DNA of 64,000 bases from Aspergillus flavus (Eukaryota > Ascomycota > Eurotiomycetes > Eurotiales > Aspergillaceae), in assembly GCF_009017415.1 (NCBI RefSeq), contig NC_092408.1, positions 4,402,001-4,466,000 on the forward strand. Reading direction: 5' to 3'. Both the position numbers and the translations under genes were made by a program. Under the pieces are notes generated by a model. It was not told the origin of the DNA, did not search any database, and was given only the letters and a program-made list of their open reading frames with translations. Positions within the stretch are counted from its first letter, which is position 1. Each line of letters opens with the position of its first letter. Shown in pieces: positions 23,136 through 34,234 of the stretch.

Positions 23136-23900
23136 ATGCATATTCTCATTATCGGTGGTAGCGGCCGGACTGGCCAGCTGACTATTGAAGAGCTTCTTCG
23201 TCGAGGTATGTAGCTGTGGTTACTGTGATTGATAGTGACTGACCTTCGCAACCAGGACATCAAGTGACGGCATTGGTACGAAAGCCTTCCGCCATCAAAC
23301 AGCAAATTGGTCTCAGAATTGTACAAGGTAAGTTGGGTCACCATTATCATACCGCGACTAGTGGAGGCTAAGTCATATGTAGGGACTCCCACCAGCAGAG
23401 ATGATGTGAGGGCTGCATTCCAAGCCGATGTGCCGGATGTGGTTATTGTAACCCTCAGTGCTCCCCGGGCTTCTGACAGCCCATTTGCTGCGCCAATTTC
23501 ACCGCCACGCCTCATGGCCGACTGCAATGCCAATGTCGCCTTGGCAATGAAAGAATTTGGGGTTAAGAAGGTGGTCATTCTACAAGCGTTTGGCGTGGGA
23601 AATTCCTGGAAGAACATGAATTGCGCGTTGCAGCTCTTGATGAAGAAGTCCAATATGATTTACCAGTACGAGGACCACAACCACACGGACCGAGAGGTAC
23701 GAGCAAGCGGTGTCGACTTTGTCCTCGTCCGTCCGGCGCGTTTAGTGGACACCGACGCCCAGAATGTAAAGCTCTGGCCGCAAGATGGGAAAGGAGTTCC
23801 ACTGATGGCCAGCATAAGTCGTGTAAGCGTCGCTTGCTGGCTCGTGGATGCCGCGGAAAGGAACGACTGGGATAATACTGCCCCGGTGATTACGAATTAG
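23136..23900 (+). CDS. NmrA-like / atypical SDR NAD(P)-binding oxidoreductase
   Basis: Three exons (23136-23205, 23256-23327, 23383-23900) give 219 aa. The N-terminal Rossmann motif is MHILIIGGSGRTGQL, with HQVTALVRKPS as the second strand, which is the typical opening of the NAD(P)H-binding NmrA-like/SDR_a5 group. The segments DVVIVTLSAPR and VVILQAFGVGNSW follow, then VDFVLVRPARLVD. Size fits this group (200-230 aa). Members reduce or sense small molecules; the substrate is unknown. Its promoter shares tandem CGGATCCG sites with the FAD monooxygenase at 28691, so the two probably act together under the nearby Zn2Cys6 regulator. Confidence 0.8.
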
Positions 23901-24268
23901 TGAGCGGCCGGGATGTGGTCAGTGAGATGCCGGCGTGCTGGGCTTCAGTGAGGCTCGTGGTTTTTGTCTCTGCGGAGTTTCTTGAGTTCGCCTATGATAT
24001 GGTGTGCTCCGAGGATACAACCGATACTCGATTTAACGTGTACCATGTTTCATTTCATTATCTAATAGCATCAAGAATGAATGACATTTCTCTCCGGTTT
24101 ACTCCGTCAAGGAGACTAAACGCACCCCTTCATTGCACGTCGCGATGTGTTGGTATGCTTTGAGCTGCCTGCTGAGGATATTAACTCTACTCCGTGCATG
24201 CTGAAACCAGCTCTCCACCCTGCACATTTCACCTAATATAATAATTGCAATTTACTTCCATTCCTCAT
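23901..24268. other. Convergent 3' region
   Basis: Between the NmrA-like gene and the HET-domain gene. No supported feature. Confidence 0.4.
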
Positions 24269-25228
24269 TTACCCTTGCCGCGCCCGAGCACGAAGAGCAA
24301 ATAGTTTACAGAAAGTCCAAACACCACATTCAACGCCGTCACAGTTGGAATTACCGTCATCCTCGTCGAATGGATTGTGTTTCAGATTGCTCAATTGTGT
24401 GTGTAACAGGGACAAGTCCTGATGCGTGTCATCCTGCATCTTCTTAATCGCAATACAGTATACCGAGCAAGGAGAGTGGCCATAATTCGGCACGATATCC
24501 CCTCCGGCCCCGTGATTCACCAACCCTAGGAGACCATATATCTTATCCCGAGGATTTGTTGCCAAGGAATCTTCAGAAAAAGAGACTAATGTGCCGAGAC
24601 TCAGTTTTTGTGTGCTCCTTTTCGTCCACAGCTGGACTAACTTTCTGCAGTTACTCGCAAAATACTCCGCGTTCAATTCCACGTCAAGGTTGTCTGGATC
24701 GAGAGATTCTTCCACGAATAGGTCCAGACGCTTAACAAACTTAGACCAAGCAATTGTCCCACTTCCCGACATGAGAAGGATCTCCGTTGCCACCATTATC
24801 TCTTGGATGACCCAAACCCGAGACCAGTACGACACTGTTACAGTATGCCACATAGCACTCATTAATGGCGTATCTGCACCCATCCATACTACCACCCCCT
24901 TGGCCTTGCCAAATATGTTCCTCATCATAGAAACCTGTTGGCATCTCTCAGATTTGTCACTCTGGTTAATGCAGATGAGATCAATCCACCAGAGGCTGGA
25001 ACAGTACCCTAGGTTACGAATTTGTTGCATAGCTTCGTAGAGGTTCTGCGTCACGAGGAAGCTGGTTCCATTTAGAAGAATCCGGCATTCTCGGTTGGAG
25101 GTACCCCAGGTGTAGGGAAGGGCCCTATAGTCAGGACATAGCTCGCTAGACAGCTCATAATCCTCGAGGAGGCATTCTATGGGGCCTGCAAAGCATAACC
25201 GCAGAGAGATTAATAGCAAGATGTCCAA
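24269..25228 (-). pseudogene. HET-domain (heterokaryon incompatibility) gene, shortened and possibly broken
   Basis: An open frame of 319 aa contains the HET signature in order: YRALPYTWGTS (usually ALSYTWG), LWWIDLICINQSD (usually WIDAICINQ), VVVWMGADT, WSRVWVIQEI and NPRDKIYGLLGL. These place it firmly in the HET family linked to non-self recognition and programmed cell death. The segment between the WMG and VWVIQE motifs is far shorter than usual. The N-terminus starts inside what looks like an intron or acceptor (TTTGCAG before GPIEC), and no convincing upstream exon was found. I therefore regard it as truncated. A functional short variant cannot be excluded, since the frame is open for 960 bp. 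It has no evident link to the metabolic genes. Confidence 0.6.
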
Positions 25229-25707
25229 CGATGTCCTGCGACTCTTAGTGAAATTCAGAGGCTTGCTATATTGTGTTTATTTAGCTCGAAGCGCAGGGTT
25301 TGTTGAATAGATAGACATTGCTGTTATTCTCAATAATTTTGGAGTAGAGAAGCTAGTGACAGATGGGTACTAGACCAATCTCAGCGAAGGATATAATTGG
25401 CTCTATAAGAAACAGCTAACTGTATCCGGGATAGTGTATCTTGGCGACAAGGCCTCAAGAGGGTTTAGGAGCCAAGGCGTAAATCTCCCAATGGTGTAAG
25501 TCCCATGGACGCGTCAAACAATAAGCCATGTACCCTAGTTGGCTTTGAAGGCATGTATATCTCAACCGGATAGATGCGCAACCCAACGGACCAAATCATA
25601 GATGACGCAAAACAGATAAGGGATCTAGCGAGTACTAAATATAGAAGCGACTTGGGGGCCGAATCTTAATCGTCGCCTCCTGACTTGGCGTCAAATCCAG
25701 ACCTCTC
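25229..25707. other. Intergenic region upstream of the Zn2Cys6 regulator
   Basis: No gene. Holds the presumed promoter of the regulator. No CGGATCCG copy was found here. Confidence 0.4.
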
Positions 25708-28238
25708 ATGCGACTTGATCTGTCCGTGATGGAAGCTACCTCCATACAGAGCTTAATGGAAGGTCCGAGTAGCGGCCAGCCCCGTAAGCGGCCACGGCCG
25801 GTAATCTCCTGTCTGCGATGCAGAGAGAAGAAGCTGAAATGTGATCGAGTGACGCCATGCGAGAATTGCACCAAAGCTGGATGCCCCGCGGACTGCGTCT
25901 ACAACCAATGTCTCAATTTAAATGACAACGTGAGGCGCGTCCGCCTGAGCTCCGCTACCATTGATCAGCAATCTGCACCGCGGGGCGAGTCGGGAGGAGG
26001 TGCAGGGATAGGGATCATTGAAGACCTGCAGCAACGAGTCATCAGATTAGAAGAACGACTTGCCCTTGGGTCACGTGTAGTTAACCCTGACCTGGCTGAA
26101 GATGTCTCGGTCCCTCAGATTAGGTGATAGACACATAGCGAACTAATTGATCCATTCTGCCCCTAAAAGCTAACTCTGTGGATAGCAGTGACCTGCGACC
26201 TTACGAAGTCGTCTCCGAATCAGACACTCCACGTCCGTTTCTCGGTACTCTAGTCGTTAAGGGAACGCGAACACGATATCACGGGCAAAACAACAGGATC
26301 ACCCTTCTGAATCAGGTACGTTAGATTACCCTTGACTCGGCGTATACTGGCAGCCCGACTGATATTTCTCACAGTTCCCTAAAGCGAAGGAATTCATCGC
26401 TCAGTGCAATGAGAATTCGACTATTGTCGATCTTGCTCGAGAAGTGCGATTCCTCCAAGGAAAATTGCCTGGCCACTTGGACTCACCAGCTTCAACCGTG
26501 GATGGCAGGAGCTCGCCTGAGTTAGTGCAGCTCCGCGTGTCTCTTCCAGCGAAAACCATATGTGACCTGCTGCTACGCACATATACCAATAACTTCGAGA
26601 AAATATTCCGGATTATACATGTTCCCTCGTTTCTTCGCGAGTACGCGCAATTCTGGGCCGAGCCCGATCAGGATTTCTACCAGTCCTCATCTGCATTCAT
26701 ACCCCAGCTCACCGCGATATGCACTATATCGCTCGCGTTGGATGGCCAACGTACAAAAGTGAATGATTCCGCCCTATGGGAGTACTTGAGCGGGCCGGCA
26801 ATCACGTTGATCCAACTTTGGCTTCAGAACCTGACTCGTAAGCAGCGAACAGAGCTCGCAACACTCCAAGCCGAGACGCTCCTTCTACTGAGTCGTCGTC
26901 TGCGGCTTGTGCCTGCGGAAGAGCTGTGGAAAGCCACAGGCGCCCTGATCCGCTCGGCGATGGTGACGGGTCTACACCTGAATCTTGCGAAGTGTACCGA
27001 GCTTTCTGTCTTTCAGACACAGGTCCGGCGTCGACTATGGATCACGATTGTGGAAATGGATCTTGAAGCATCTATCGCTTCTGGCATGCCAGTGATGACG
27101 TCCCCACACGACGTTGGACCGCCACCGGCCAACCTCGATGATTCTGACTTCGATGAATCCACACCTCAGCTCCCACCTGAAAAGGGACCCTCTGATCTGA
27201 CGGACTCACTTTATCAAATTTCGTTAGCAACATCTCTGGCTGACCGTCTCCGGGCAATGTCCGTAGTAAGAATAGCCCGAGAGCAGATTGATTTGAGTGA
27301 ACTGGCCCAGCAAGGAAGCAGAATTGTAGAGCATCTGCAGCAGATACCGCGTGTACTGAAACCGGGGAACGCTTCCACGAACAACAATGACCCGGCAATG
27401 CTGCTCAATTGTGTTCTGCTAAGTGTTTATACCCGTCGGCCTCTCCTGTGTCTCTACCGGCCGCTCGTGCTTGGAGATCCCCGCGATGACCCAATTTTCC
27501 CAGTGATCTGCCGGATCTGCTTGGAGTCATCCCTCGCCAACTTGTCTTACCAGGATAATTTCAACCCGAGCGTAGCCGATCTCGAGGTGTGCAACCTGGG
27601 CGCATACTGGGACCTGTTCCAGACTTTCTGCTACAATGATATTTTATGGGATGCTCTCAGCGTATGTGGATACATCAGGCTGTCCAGCCAAAGAAACAGC
27701 TTCGAGTCTCAGAAGTCAGGCCGTGCCCTTGGAAGCTCGATGCATAGCAAAGCGTCCCTGATACGCAGCGTTGAATCTACCTTGGACAGCCTAACCGCAC
27801 GGATCGGCGAAGCAGGGAGTAATCTTAAGGATATTTTGCTTCTCGCAGTGGTTCTGCAATCCGTCCGCGCTCGCGGCTCGACCCAGGTCCAAGGTGAGCG
27901 AATGTCGCAGGGAGCTACTAAGGCCTTGTCTGCTTGTCGACAGCACTTGCTCCCCGCGGTGGCAGAGGACTCCTTGGCATTAAGTCTCACTGATTTTGCT
28001 CAAATGGTAGGTTTGATGGCGAAATAATTCCTACTAAATGATCTCTACTAACATTCAGCAGCTTCAAACTACACAGCCGATGTTCACATCCGACGGTCAG
28101 GGCTCTTTTACCTCATCCGCTCAGCTCAATCTACCCGAGGACTTTCTTGCACAGTCGTCAGCACTGGCCATGGAGTTTAGTAACTTCCAAGGGGATCCAT
28201 TCATCTTTGAGAACAATTCTTTTACATGGGACGTGTAA
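25708..28238 (+). CDS. Zn2Cys6 transcription factor with fungal-specific regulatory domain
   Basis: Four exons (25708-26123, 26189-26315, 26375-28006, 28059-28238) give 784 aa; a start at 25729 (MEATS) is an alternative. The Zn2Cys6 cluster is SCLRCREKKLKCDRVTPCENC near residues 32-52. A short leucine-rich dimerisation coil follows (IIEDLQQRVIRLEERL). The central fungal_trans domain shows LRTYTNNFEKIFRIIHVPSF and RRRLWITIVEMDLEAS. The tail is acidic/Ser/Phe-rich and may activate transcription. The last intron ends CAGCAG, allowing one Gln more or less. It is flanked by two genes with tandem CGGATCCG promoters, whose CGG half-sites suit this protein class. Confidence 0.88.
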
Positions 28239-28690
28239 TGTATGATATGGTCTCGTGATGTCCATAAGCATAATACGAGCCGTCGCTTCTATATTTCCCA
28301 CAGTCGTTTGTATGTAGATCCATCGACTTCATGGCAGAGGGCTGGCCAGTTAGAGTCTTCTCTGTCAATATCGCGTTATGTAGTTTTGCTCTTCTCGCTA
28401 CCCAGTGTTCATGTGGAACACGTAAGCTCGCAGTATCAATCACATAGACTAAGCCTCGCCCATTTGCCGGGCTAGACATGGAATGTGGCTATGCTGCATG
28501 CTATCGGATCCGGACCTCGGATCCGAATCCAAACAGACCTCTGGACAGCATCACCGGCGGTTCGTGCGATGTCGATAGAGTTTCTGAGAGAATATAAAAC
28601 ACGCTTTCTGCATTCGAAGTCTACCCCGCTGCATGCATTACCGACATCACGGAAACAATCCACCTAACGAATCCTTGCCTTGCGACTACC
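28239..28690. promoter_or_regulatory. Promoter region of the FAD monooxygenase
   Basis: No gene. Contains the CGGATCCG pair at 28505-28525 and a TATAAA-like box (AGAATATAAAACACG) near 28595, about 95 bp before the ATG. Confidence 0.5.
28505..28525. promoter_or_regulatory. Tandem CGGATCCG palindromes upstream of the FAD monooxygenase
   Basis: Copies at 28505-28512 and 28518-28525, 13 bp apart, about 165 bp before the ATG at 28691. The only other copy noticed in the window besides the 22988/23003 pair is a single one inside coding sequence at 44721. Confidence 0.55.
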
Positions 28691-29917
28691 ATGTCGACCC
28701 CAGAGAACGTTGCCATCATCGGCGCAGGCCTTTCTGGTCTGACTCTCGCTCTTGCTCTCCATCGACAGTCCATCCCATGTACAATCTACGAGGCACGATC
28801 AGCCCCGTTAGACATCGGCGGTGCTATCATGCTCTCTCCCAATGCACTCCGCATCCTGGATATCCTCGGAGTATACCAGCGCATTCGACCGGAGGGATAT
28901 GAGTTCGATCATTTGTACTTTCGCTCTCCCGACAACAAGTTAAAAGATACCTTTGAGTTCGGACACCTGAAATATGGCTATCATGGTTTGCGGATCTATC
29001 GACATGTTCTCATTAAGGAACTCTCGGACATGGTGGCCCAAGCCAACATCCCCGTTCACTACAACAAGAAATTCCTACATGTCATTTCGGAGACATCGTC
29101 AGACGTCACTTGGCAGTTTGACGATGACACCACAGCGACAGCAGCCTGTCTAGTGGGAGCGGATGGAATCCATTCTCGGGTCAGGAAATATCTCTATCCA
29201 GACCTAGAACCACGGTTTACAAACGCAGTTGGAGTGACCGCTGCAGTTCCTACTCGTCAGCTAGAGGTCCCTGATGAGTATGGGTTGCCCGTCACCATCA
29301 TGAACCCGAAGCACGGTGCTTTTGTGATCGCACCCCAGCTCAAGGATGGATCCGAGGTTTTAATCGGGAGACAGAAACATGGCCCGCAATTAGGACGAGA
29401 AGGCTGGGACCGACTCCTGAATGATAAACAATGGTGTATTGACTTTCTCCGTGACGGAGCCAGTGACTTTCCAGAGATTGTACAACGAGCGGTATCTCAG
29501 ATCTCTCCGGCCAAGATCAACCTCTGGCCTTTTCATGTTGTCCCGAAGCTGGACCGATGGAGCTCTCACCTCTGCCGAGTAGTTATCTTGGGTGATGCCG
29601 CACACGCGATTCCGCCTACTGCGGGACAGGGGGTTAATCAGGCTTTTGAAGATGTCTATACGTACTCGTTGATTGTGGCTAGGAAGAGCCAGGATATTTC
29701 GCTGGAGAAGGCCCTAAGGCTGTGGCAGCAGGGACGGCAAGCACGAGTCGACAAGGTGTTGGAGCTTAATGCGCAAATCGACAAGCGTCGTATGCCAAAA
29801 CAAGATGGACATAATGAACCGGATGTGCATGAAGCGTTTGACTTGGATTGGTTATATAGTCCCGATTTTGATGCAATGGTGGACGAATGGCAGCAAATGC
29901 ACGAGGACCTTGCCTGA
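28691..29917 (+). CDS. FAD-dependent monooxygenase (salicylate hydroxylase/PHBH-like)
   Basis: Intronless, 408 aa, a normal length for class A flavoprotein hydroxylases. Motifs: VAIIGAGLSGLTLALAL (GxGxxG, residues 7-23), [13 protein letters not shown] (DG motif, about 155-168) and VVILGDAAHAIPPTAGQG (GD motif, about 298-315). It differs in type from the PaxM-like proteins in this window and is closer to enzymes that hydroxylate or epoxidise aromatic or polyketide substrates. Both its promoter palindromes and its position tie it to the Zn2Cys6 regulator and the NmrA-like oxidoreductase. No membrane segment or signal peptide; expected cytosolic and NAD(P)H dependent. Confidence 0.87.
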   Translation: MSTPENVAIIGAGLSGLTLALALHRQSIPCTIYEARSAPLDIGGAIMLSPNALRILDILGVYQRIRPEGYEFDHLYFRSPDNKLKDTFEFGHLKYGYHGLRIYRHVLIKELSDMVAQANIPVHYNKKFLHVISETSSDVTWQFDDDTTATAACLVGADGIHSRVRKYLYPDLEPRFTNAVGVTAAVPTRQLEVPDEYGLPVTIMNPKHGAFVIAPQLKDGSEVLIGRQKHGPQLGREGWDRLLNDKQWCIDFLRDGASDFPEIVQRAVSQISPAKINLWPFHVVPKLDRWSSHLCRVVILGDAAHAIPPTAGQGVNQAFEDVYTYSLIVARKSQDISLEKALRLWQQGRQARVDKVLELNAQIDKRRMPKQDGHNEPDVHEAFDLDWLYSPDFDAMVDEWQQMHEDLA

Positions 29918-30619
29918 TCAAGTTAGCGAGATATCCCAAAACTGTTCTCTATTGCTTCTGGTTTCCATAGAAAGATTTGAAAATCAAGATAATAATACGA
30001 TGAAAACAGGGATCTCTTACGGTTCAGCCAGCCAAGAATTACCTTGAAGATTACCTATTTGGGGAAAAGCACCCATGTAAGACGGACGTTTCCCGGTGCC
30101 CTTTTCCTAGGGGTCCACGACATAGGCCAGTTTAAAATCAGTCAGCTCGTGTATGCAGATTATGAGACCTGTTTCTGTTGTACATGAGGGGTTGAATATG
30201 AACTCTCCTCCGATCCCCAGGAGATCCTGATAACAAAATCCCATTGTACGTCAGCTACCGCTCAGGGAGAATACCTCACGGGCGAGTTTAGAACTATTTT
30301 GCTAGGAGATATGTTTTTGTAGATGATGTCATGTTAGGTCCAAGCACTTCGAGTAGCATCCTCTATTCGTGACAATCGTGTAACATGCATTCGGACTCTT
30401 CGTGACGAGGATGGTCGGGCAATAAACCTGGGCAATCATCGAAGCGCCAGAATGGGGGGAGGAGAGGTATTTTTGGGATAGGAAAGACTGGTTACGGCTT
30501 TGCATTTGAGTACGAAGAATGCCTAAACCAGACGAACGATCGTGGATAGTAGCTTAGAACTATCTTGGGTACATTAGGTTGCTCCGAAAGCTTTCCCCGG
30601 TTTCCGGTAAGAAACTGCA
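29918..30619. other. Convergent intergenic region
   Basis: Between the FAD monooxygenase and the GGPP synthase. No gene or repeat recognised. Confidence 0.45.
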
Positions 30620-31859
30620 TCACAGTAAAAAAGCTAAGATATCATAGATACCTTTAGAAAACCCAACATTTTCTTCTAGTACATTGACCATCATCTTTGC
30701 TTCATGCAGCAATGAGGCCAGTCTGTCCTGGCAATAGGCAAAAGATCCTGTTGACCGAATATATTCCACAGCGTATTGCTTCACTGACTCCTCCTCGCTC
30801 CTCTGTCGGAGGATATTGAGCAGTTGTTGATTACCCAGGTTACTGTTGATGCTGTGTATAATCAGGAAGGAAAATTTGCCTTCTGTGAGGTCTTCACAAA
30901 ACCCTTTATTCTTGCTGTACAGGTCACTTTGGAGATTCTGGTAGTCGTCACGGATCTGAAAAATGATACCCAAGAGATCGACAAGCCCGAGGAAGTCGCT
31001 GTCACAGTCAGCAACTCTTGTAGTGCACGGCAAGGGTTGAGAGAGCCCTACCTTGTTACCTCACTTTCCAACTGCATTAGCTTGATTGCCAACCGGAAGA
31101 GACCACCAGTTTTATTCGAGATCATTTCGATGTACTCTTCTTCTGTGGGGCAGGTCAGAGAGTCTCGCCAATATAGATCCATGCCTTGTCCCCGATGTAA
31201 ACGGAGTAGCTCCTCAGTAAAGATCTCGTATGCCTTGGGGCGATTGAGCTCTCTGAGCTTCTCCTGGGCGGCGAAGTAGGCGTAGTTTGCGGAGTTAATA
31301 GTTTGCGCGACACCGAATATCGAATGAGCCACTGGTATCCCTCGTCGCAGTTTAGACGAATCTTGAATGTCATCGATCCTGCAGGTAATCACATACGGCA
31401 GGTAGAGTTAGCACGAGTGCAACTGACAAGTCATAATGATTCTTCTCTTTTCAAGAGAAAGGGGAAAGGGGAAAGGGGGCCGTGTACAAGAGAGACGCTG
31501 TGTGCAGTAAACCAACAATCTCCGCGATGATGTTCAGCCTGTCCTCTGGAATCTTTAACCATTCATTGAAAGCTTGCATGAGCTTGCGACGGATATCCTT
31601 CCCGGGACATTTCAATAGATAGTCCACAGGCCCCCGAATAATCTACATACGTTCGTCAGCGTGCCACATTCTGAGTAGCCATCGCGGGTATCTGCACCTT
31701 CTCTTTGTCAACTTCCGTAGACGCGGATCCCTGGGGGGATGAACTTCTAGTATCTATGGGCTCGGTCGACAATGAGCTTGGAGTGGGATAGCTTGCATCC
31801 AGGTTTGAAGAGAGCGAGGATGCAACAAGCTTCCAGCGATCGGGCACACCTGAAATCAT
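30620..31859 (-). CDS. idtG: Geranylgeranyl diphosphate synthase (indole-diterpene G-type)
   Basis: Four exons (31698-31859, 31488-31642, 31052-31378, 30620-30998) give 340 aa. A start at 31964 would add 35 residues, and the first donor (GTGCAG) is weak, so the N-terminus is uncertain. The core motifs are unambiguous: [18 protein letters not shown], the first Asp-rich motif [15 protein letters not shown], then [12 protein letters not shown], and the second motif [10 protein letters not shown]. This enzyme makes GGPP from FPP/IPP. Its neighbour at 32537 is a PaxC-like prenyltransferase and a PaxM-like epoxidase follows, which is the gene content of indole-diterpene pathways. It is thus more likely a dedicated pathway copy than the housekeeping enzyme. 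Intron 2 contains a run of GGGGAAA repeats on the plus strand. Confidence 0.85.
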
Positions 31860-31964
31860 TGCACTCGATTCAGGGTTTTGCAAGGTGGATATCGTAGCAA
31901 ATTTATGAATCCTGAAAAAGGCAAGATTCAGGTAAGTAGGGTTACAGAAATGAGGTAGGTACAA

Positions 31965-32536
31965 GATCTTTGAGTGAAGGACGATAGAATCTTATATGTA
32001 AGGGCCATGTAGGATAGGTTAAGGGGAAAGTGCAGGGCAAGATTACACGATTACCCCCGTTGCCAGGAGGCTACGATTCGCTTTACAACTGGATCAGATA
32101 TGGGGAACCTTACAATCTATCCCCGGTCTGCATATCTTTGGCCTAAGGGTCATTCAGGTGGACTGTGGTAGATGGGATCTCCTGGTTCGGTCGTCAGCTG
32201 TATCGAGCAGGTGACAGGATACTTGACACCGGTGGCTTCAGCTAATTGCTCGGCGTATGCGGGCACGGTCAGCCTCCATTCATGTTCTACTAGGTCTCCC
32301 CTTACGTTTTGTTCACCAGTCTTGAACTCAAACAAACTTTCTGCGCGTCCTCTAATCGACAATGGAATGGCTGCTGGCTTCTACGCGGAATTAATAGAGC
32401 CTGTCTAAGCTGTGGAAGGCAATTAAATGCAATTCACTAATTACGGGCTTCTCATTGATAGACTAGAGAACAAAACACTTATCTCCACTATTTGCGTAAT
32501 CTTGACTTAATGGCTCGTAGCAATGATTATCCCCAT
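31965..32536. other. Spacer with an orphan coding-like frame
   Basis: The minus-strand frame 32150-32362 has protein-like composition and ends GDPIYHSPPE. It has no recognised family and no splice-consistent upstream part. It may be the remnant of a gene lost between the synthase and the prenyltransferase. Confidence 0.3.
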
Positions 32537-33655
32537 TCATTTCTCGTTCTTCATGTCCATCTTTTCATTCCGTCCCCAGAGTGCGAGCCAGTCCTGAACA
32601 GAAACTGCTGATTTCTTCATTTCTGTGAGACATATATTTCGAACTTGATCGCTCTGAATGACTCGCAGAGCTTGTCGGATATTATGTGGCGACCGAAACG
32701 CCAATGCTCGCACCACATATTGTCCCTTTGGGACATTCAAAGCGACAACAATTGGGTAAGAAAGCTCGCCATTGCGTAGGTCTTCGGCAATGGCTCCTTT
32801 GGCTTTTGCGTAGTCAGAGGAGTACACATTCTTGCAGTCATTTTGCAATTGGGAATACCATCTAGAGAGGCGATGAGTTAATACCATACTATCAGAGGAC
32901 CGACTCTCTTGCTTGACTCACGCTACTGTACTTAAAGTATCATCGTAAGATTGATTCTCTAGTACAAGCTGGCCCACTAGGCGGAAGAGGGCACCTGTCT
33001 TCAAATATGCCATTTGGCGATATGCCGCTACTCGCTCCTCTGGTTGGACGGGAAAGGCAGAAAGGCCGTCCCGCCGCCAAAGAAGCGAGAGGTCTTGTCC
33101 CTCTAGTATCTCTTCGAGACATTGGAGCAGCCAAGGTGCAAGCTCTGGGAACTCGTGCACCGTGCGATTGAGTAGCTGGGTTACCCGATAGTATGCTCGG
33201 TTTGCTGTCTCCGAGGGACCATAGATGTGATGGGCAGCGGGGCGTCCTTTCCGATAGTCACTGCCGTCACTTATCTACGAGACAATATTAGTGAGGAAAA
33301 GAGCCGTGCATGGAGATATCTCACATACATCATCAACAAGCATCAGACAAAGATGTATTCCGTCCATGATCTCTAGGATCATGTGGTACTTTGCCGGCCG
33401 CTCTGTCTTGAGGCTAGGGGAGAGCTTGTCAACGAATGGTGCCCAGTGGTGCGTTCCGTATATCTGTCGGATGTAACTGTAAGGGCATTCTAGTGATGTT
33501 ATCTTAGAGGGATTCTTTTTGCCAACCAATAACCTCTTTGCAGAAGGCAACAGAGGCGGCAACCTGTCCCACGCCAGGGCCGTGACCGGAATAACCAGCA
33601 CGGCCAGTATAGCATAGGTTGTAGGCCGAGAGAGGAAGTCATGAAAGAAGCCCAT
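32537..33655 (-). CDS. idtC: PaxC-like geranylgeranyl transferase (indole prenylation)
   Basis: Three exons (33329-33655, 32922-33274, 32537-32861) give 334 aa. It opens with a hydrophobic segment ([17 protein letters not shown]), which suggests a membrane anchor. It has the trans-prenyltransferase fold, with first Asp-rich motif [19 protein letters not shown]. The second motif is altered to [18 protein letters not shown] instead of DDYxN. This combination marks the PaxC/AtmC type, which joins GGPP to indole-3-glycerol phosphate and gives 3-geranylgeranylindole. That reaction is known for the family and inferred here. It lies next to the GGPP synthase on the same strand. No frame lesion was seen, so it should be functional. 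Confidence 0.82.
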
Positions 33656-34234
33656 GATGGCAACGATGTCAATGATTGTAGTAGAATCACTGTGCATGAA
33701 AGGCAAAGAGTAAGGACATTCCAGTTCTCCTTGTCTTGCTTTCCAGCGCGGTGGGTTCGCTGAATATACGGCGGTTTTTTGGATAGATGTAACACCAATG
33801 TCGGCCAGGTTTGCACCTTGCATATATCTCACTGAATTGCCAACACGAACGTCCAGTTGTTATACTGGCCATTGCCGGGCACATTGTTGCTGCTGGCACT
33901 AAGATTCAGGCACCGACTGAGTTTACAACGAAACCCTGTGTAGGAATGAGGTGAGATTCGATAACCAGATCAACCAGGTTCAGCTCGCAACATGGCTCCG
34001 GCCATTCGGGTCACACATCAGCACATCTCATCCTCCGTGATCATCGAGTTATTTCAAATTCCAAAGGTAATACGCTGCGGACGAACTAGGGATCCTTCGA
34101 TTGCCGTAGACCCTTAACATACTCACCATGATTACTTGGCACCATCCATGATTTATAGAAGTTTATAGCGAGCCCTCCGCCACAAGAAAGCTATAACAAT
34201 GGACATGCATTTCTGCGTCATTTCAGGCAGTATC
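33656..34234. other. Divergent spacer between prenyltransferase and cyclase relic
   Basis: No gene. Would have held the promoters of the prenyltransferase (minus) and of the former cyclase gene (plus). Confidence 0.4.
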
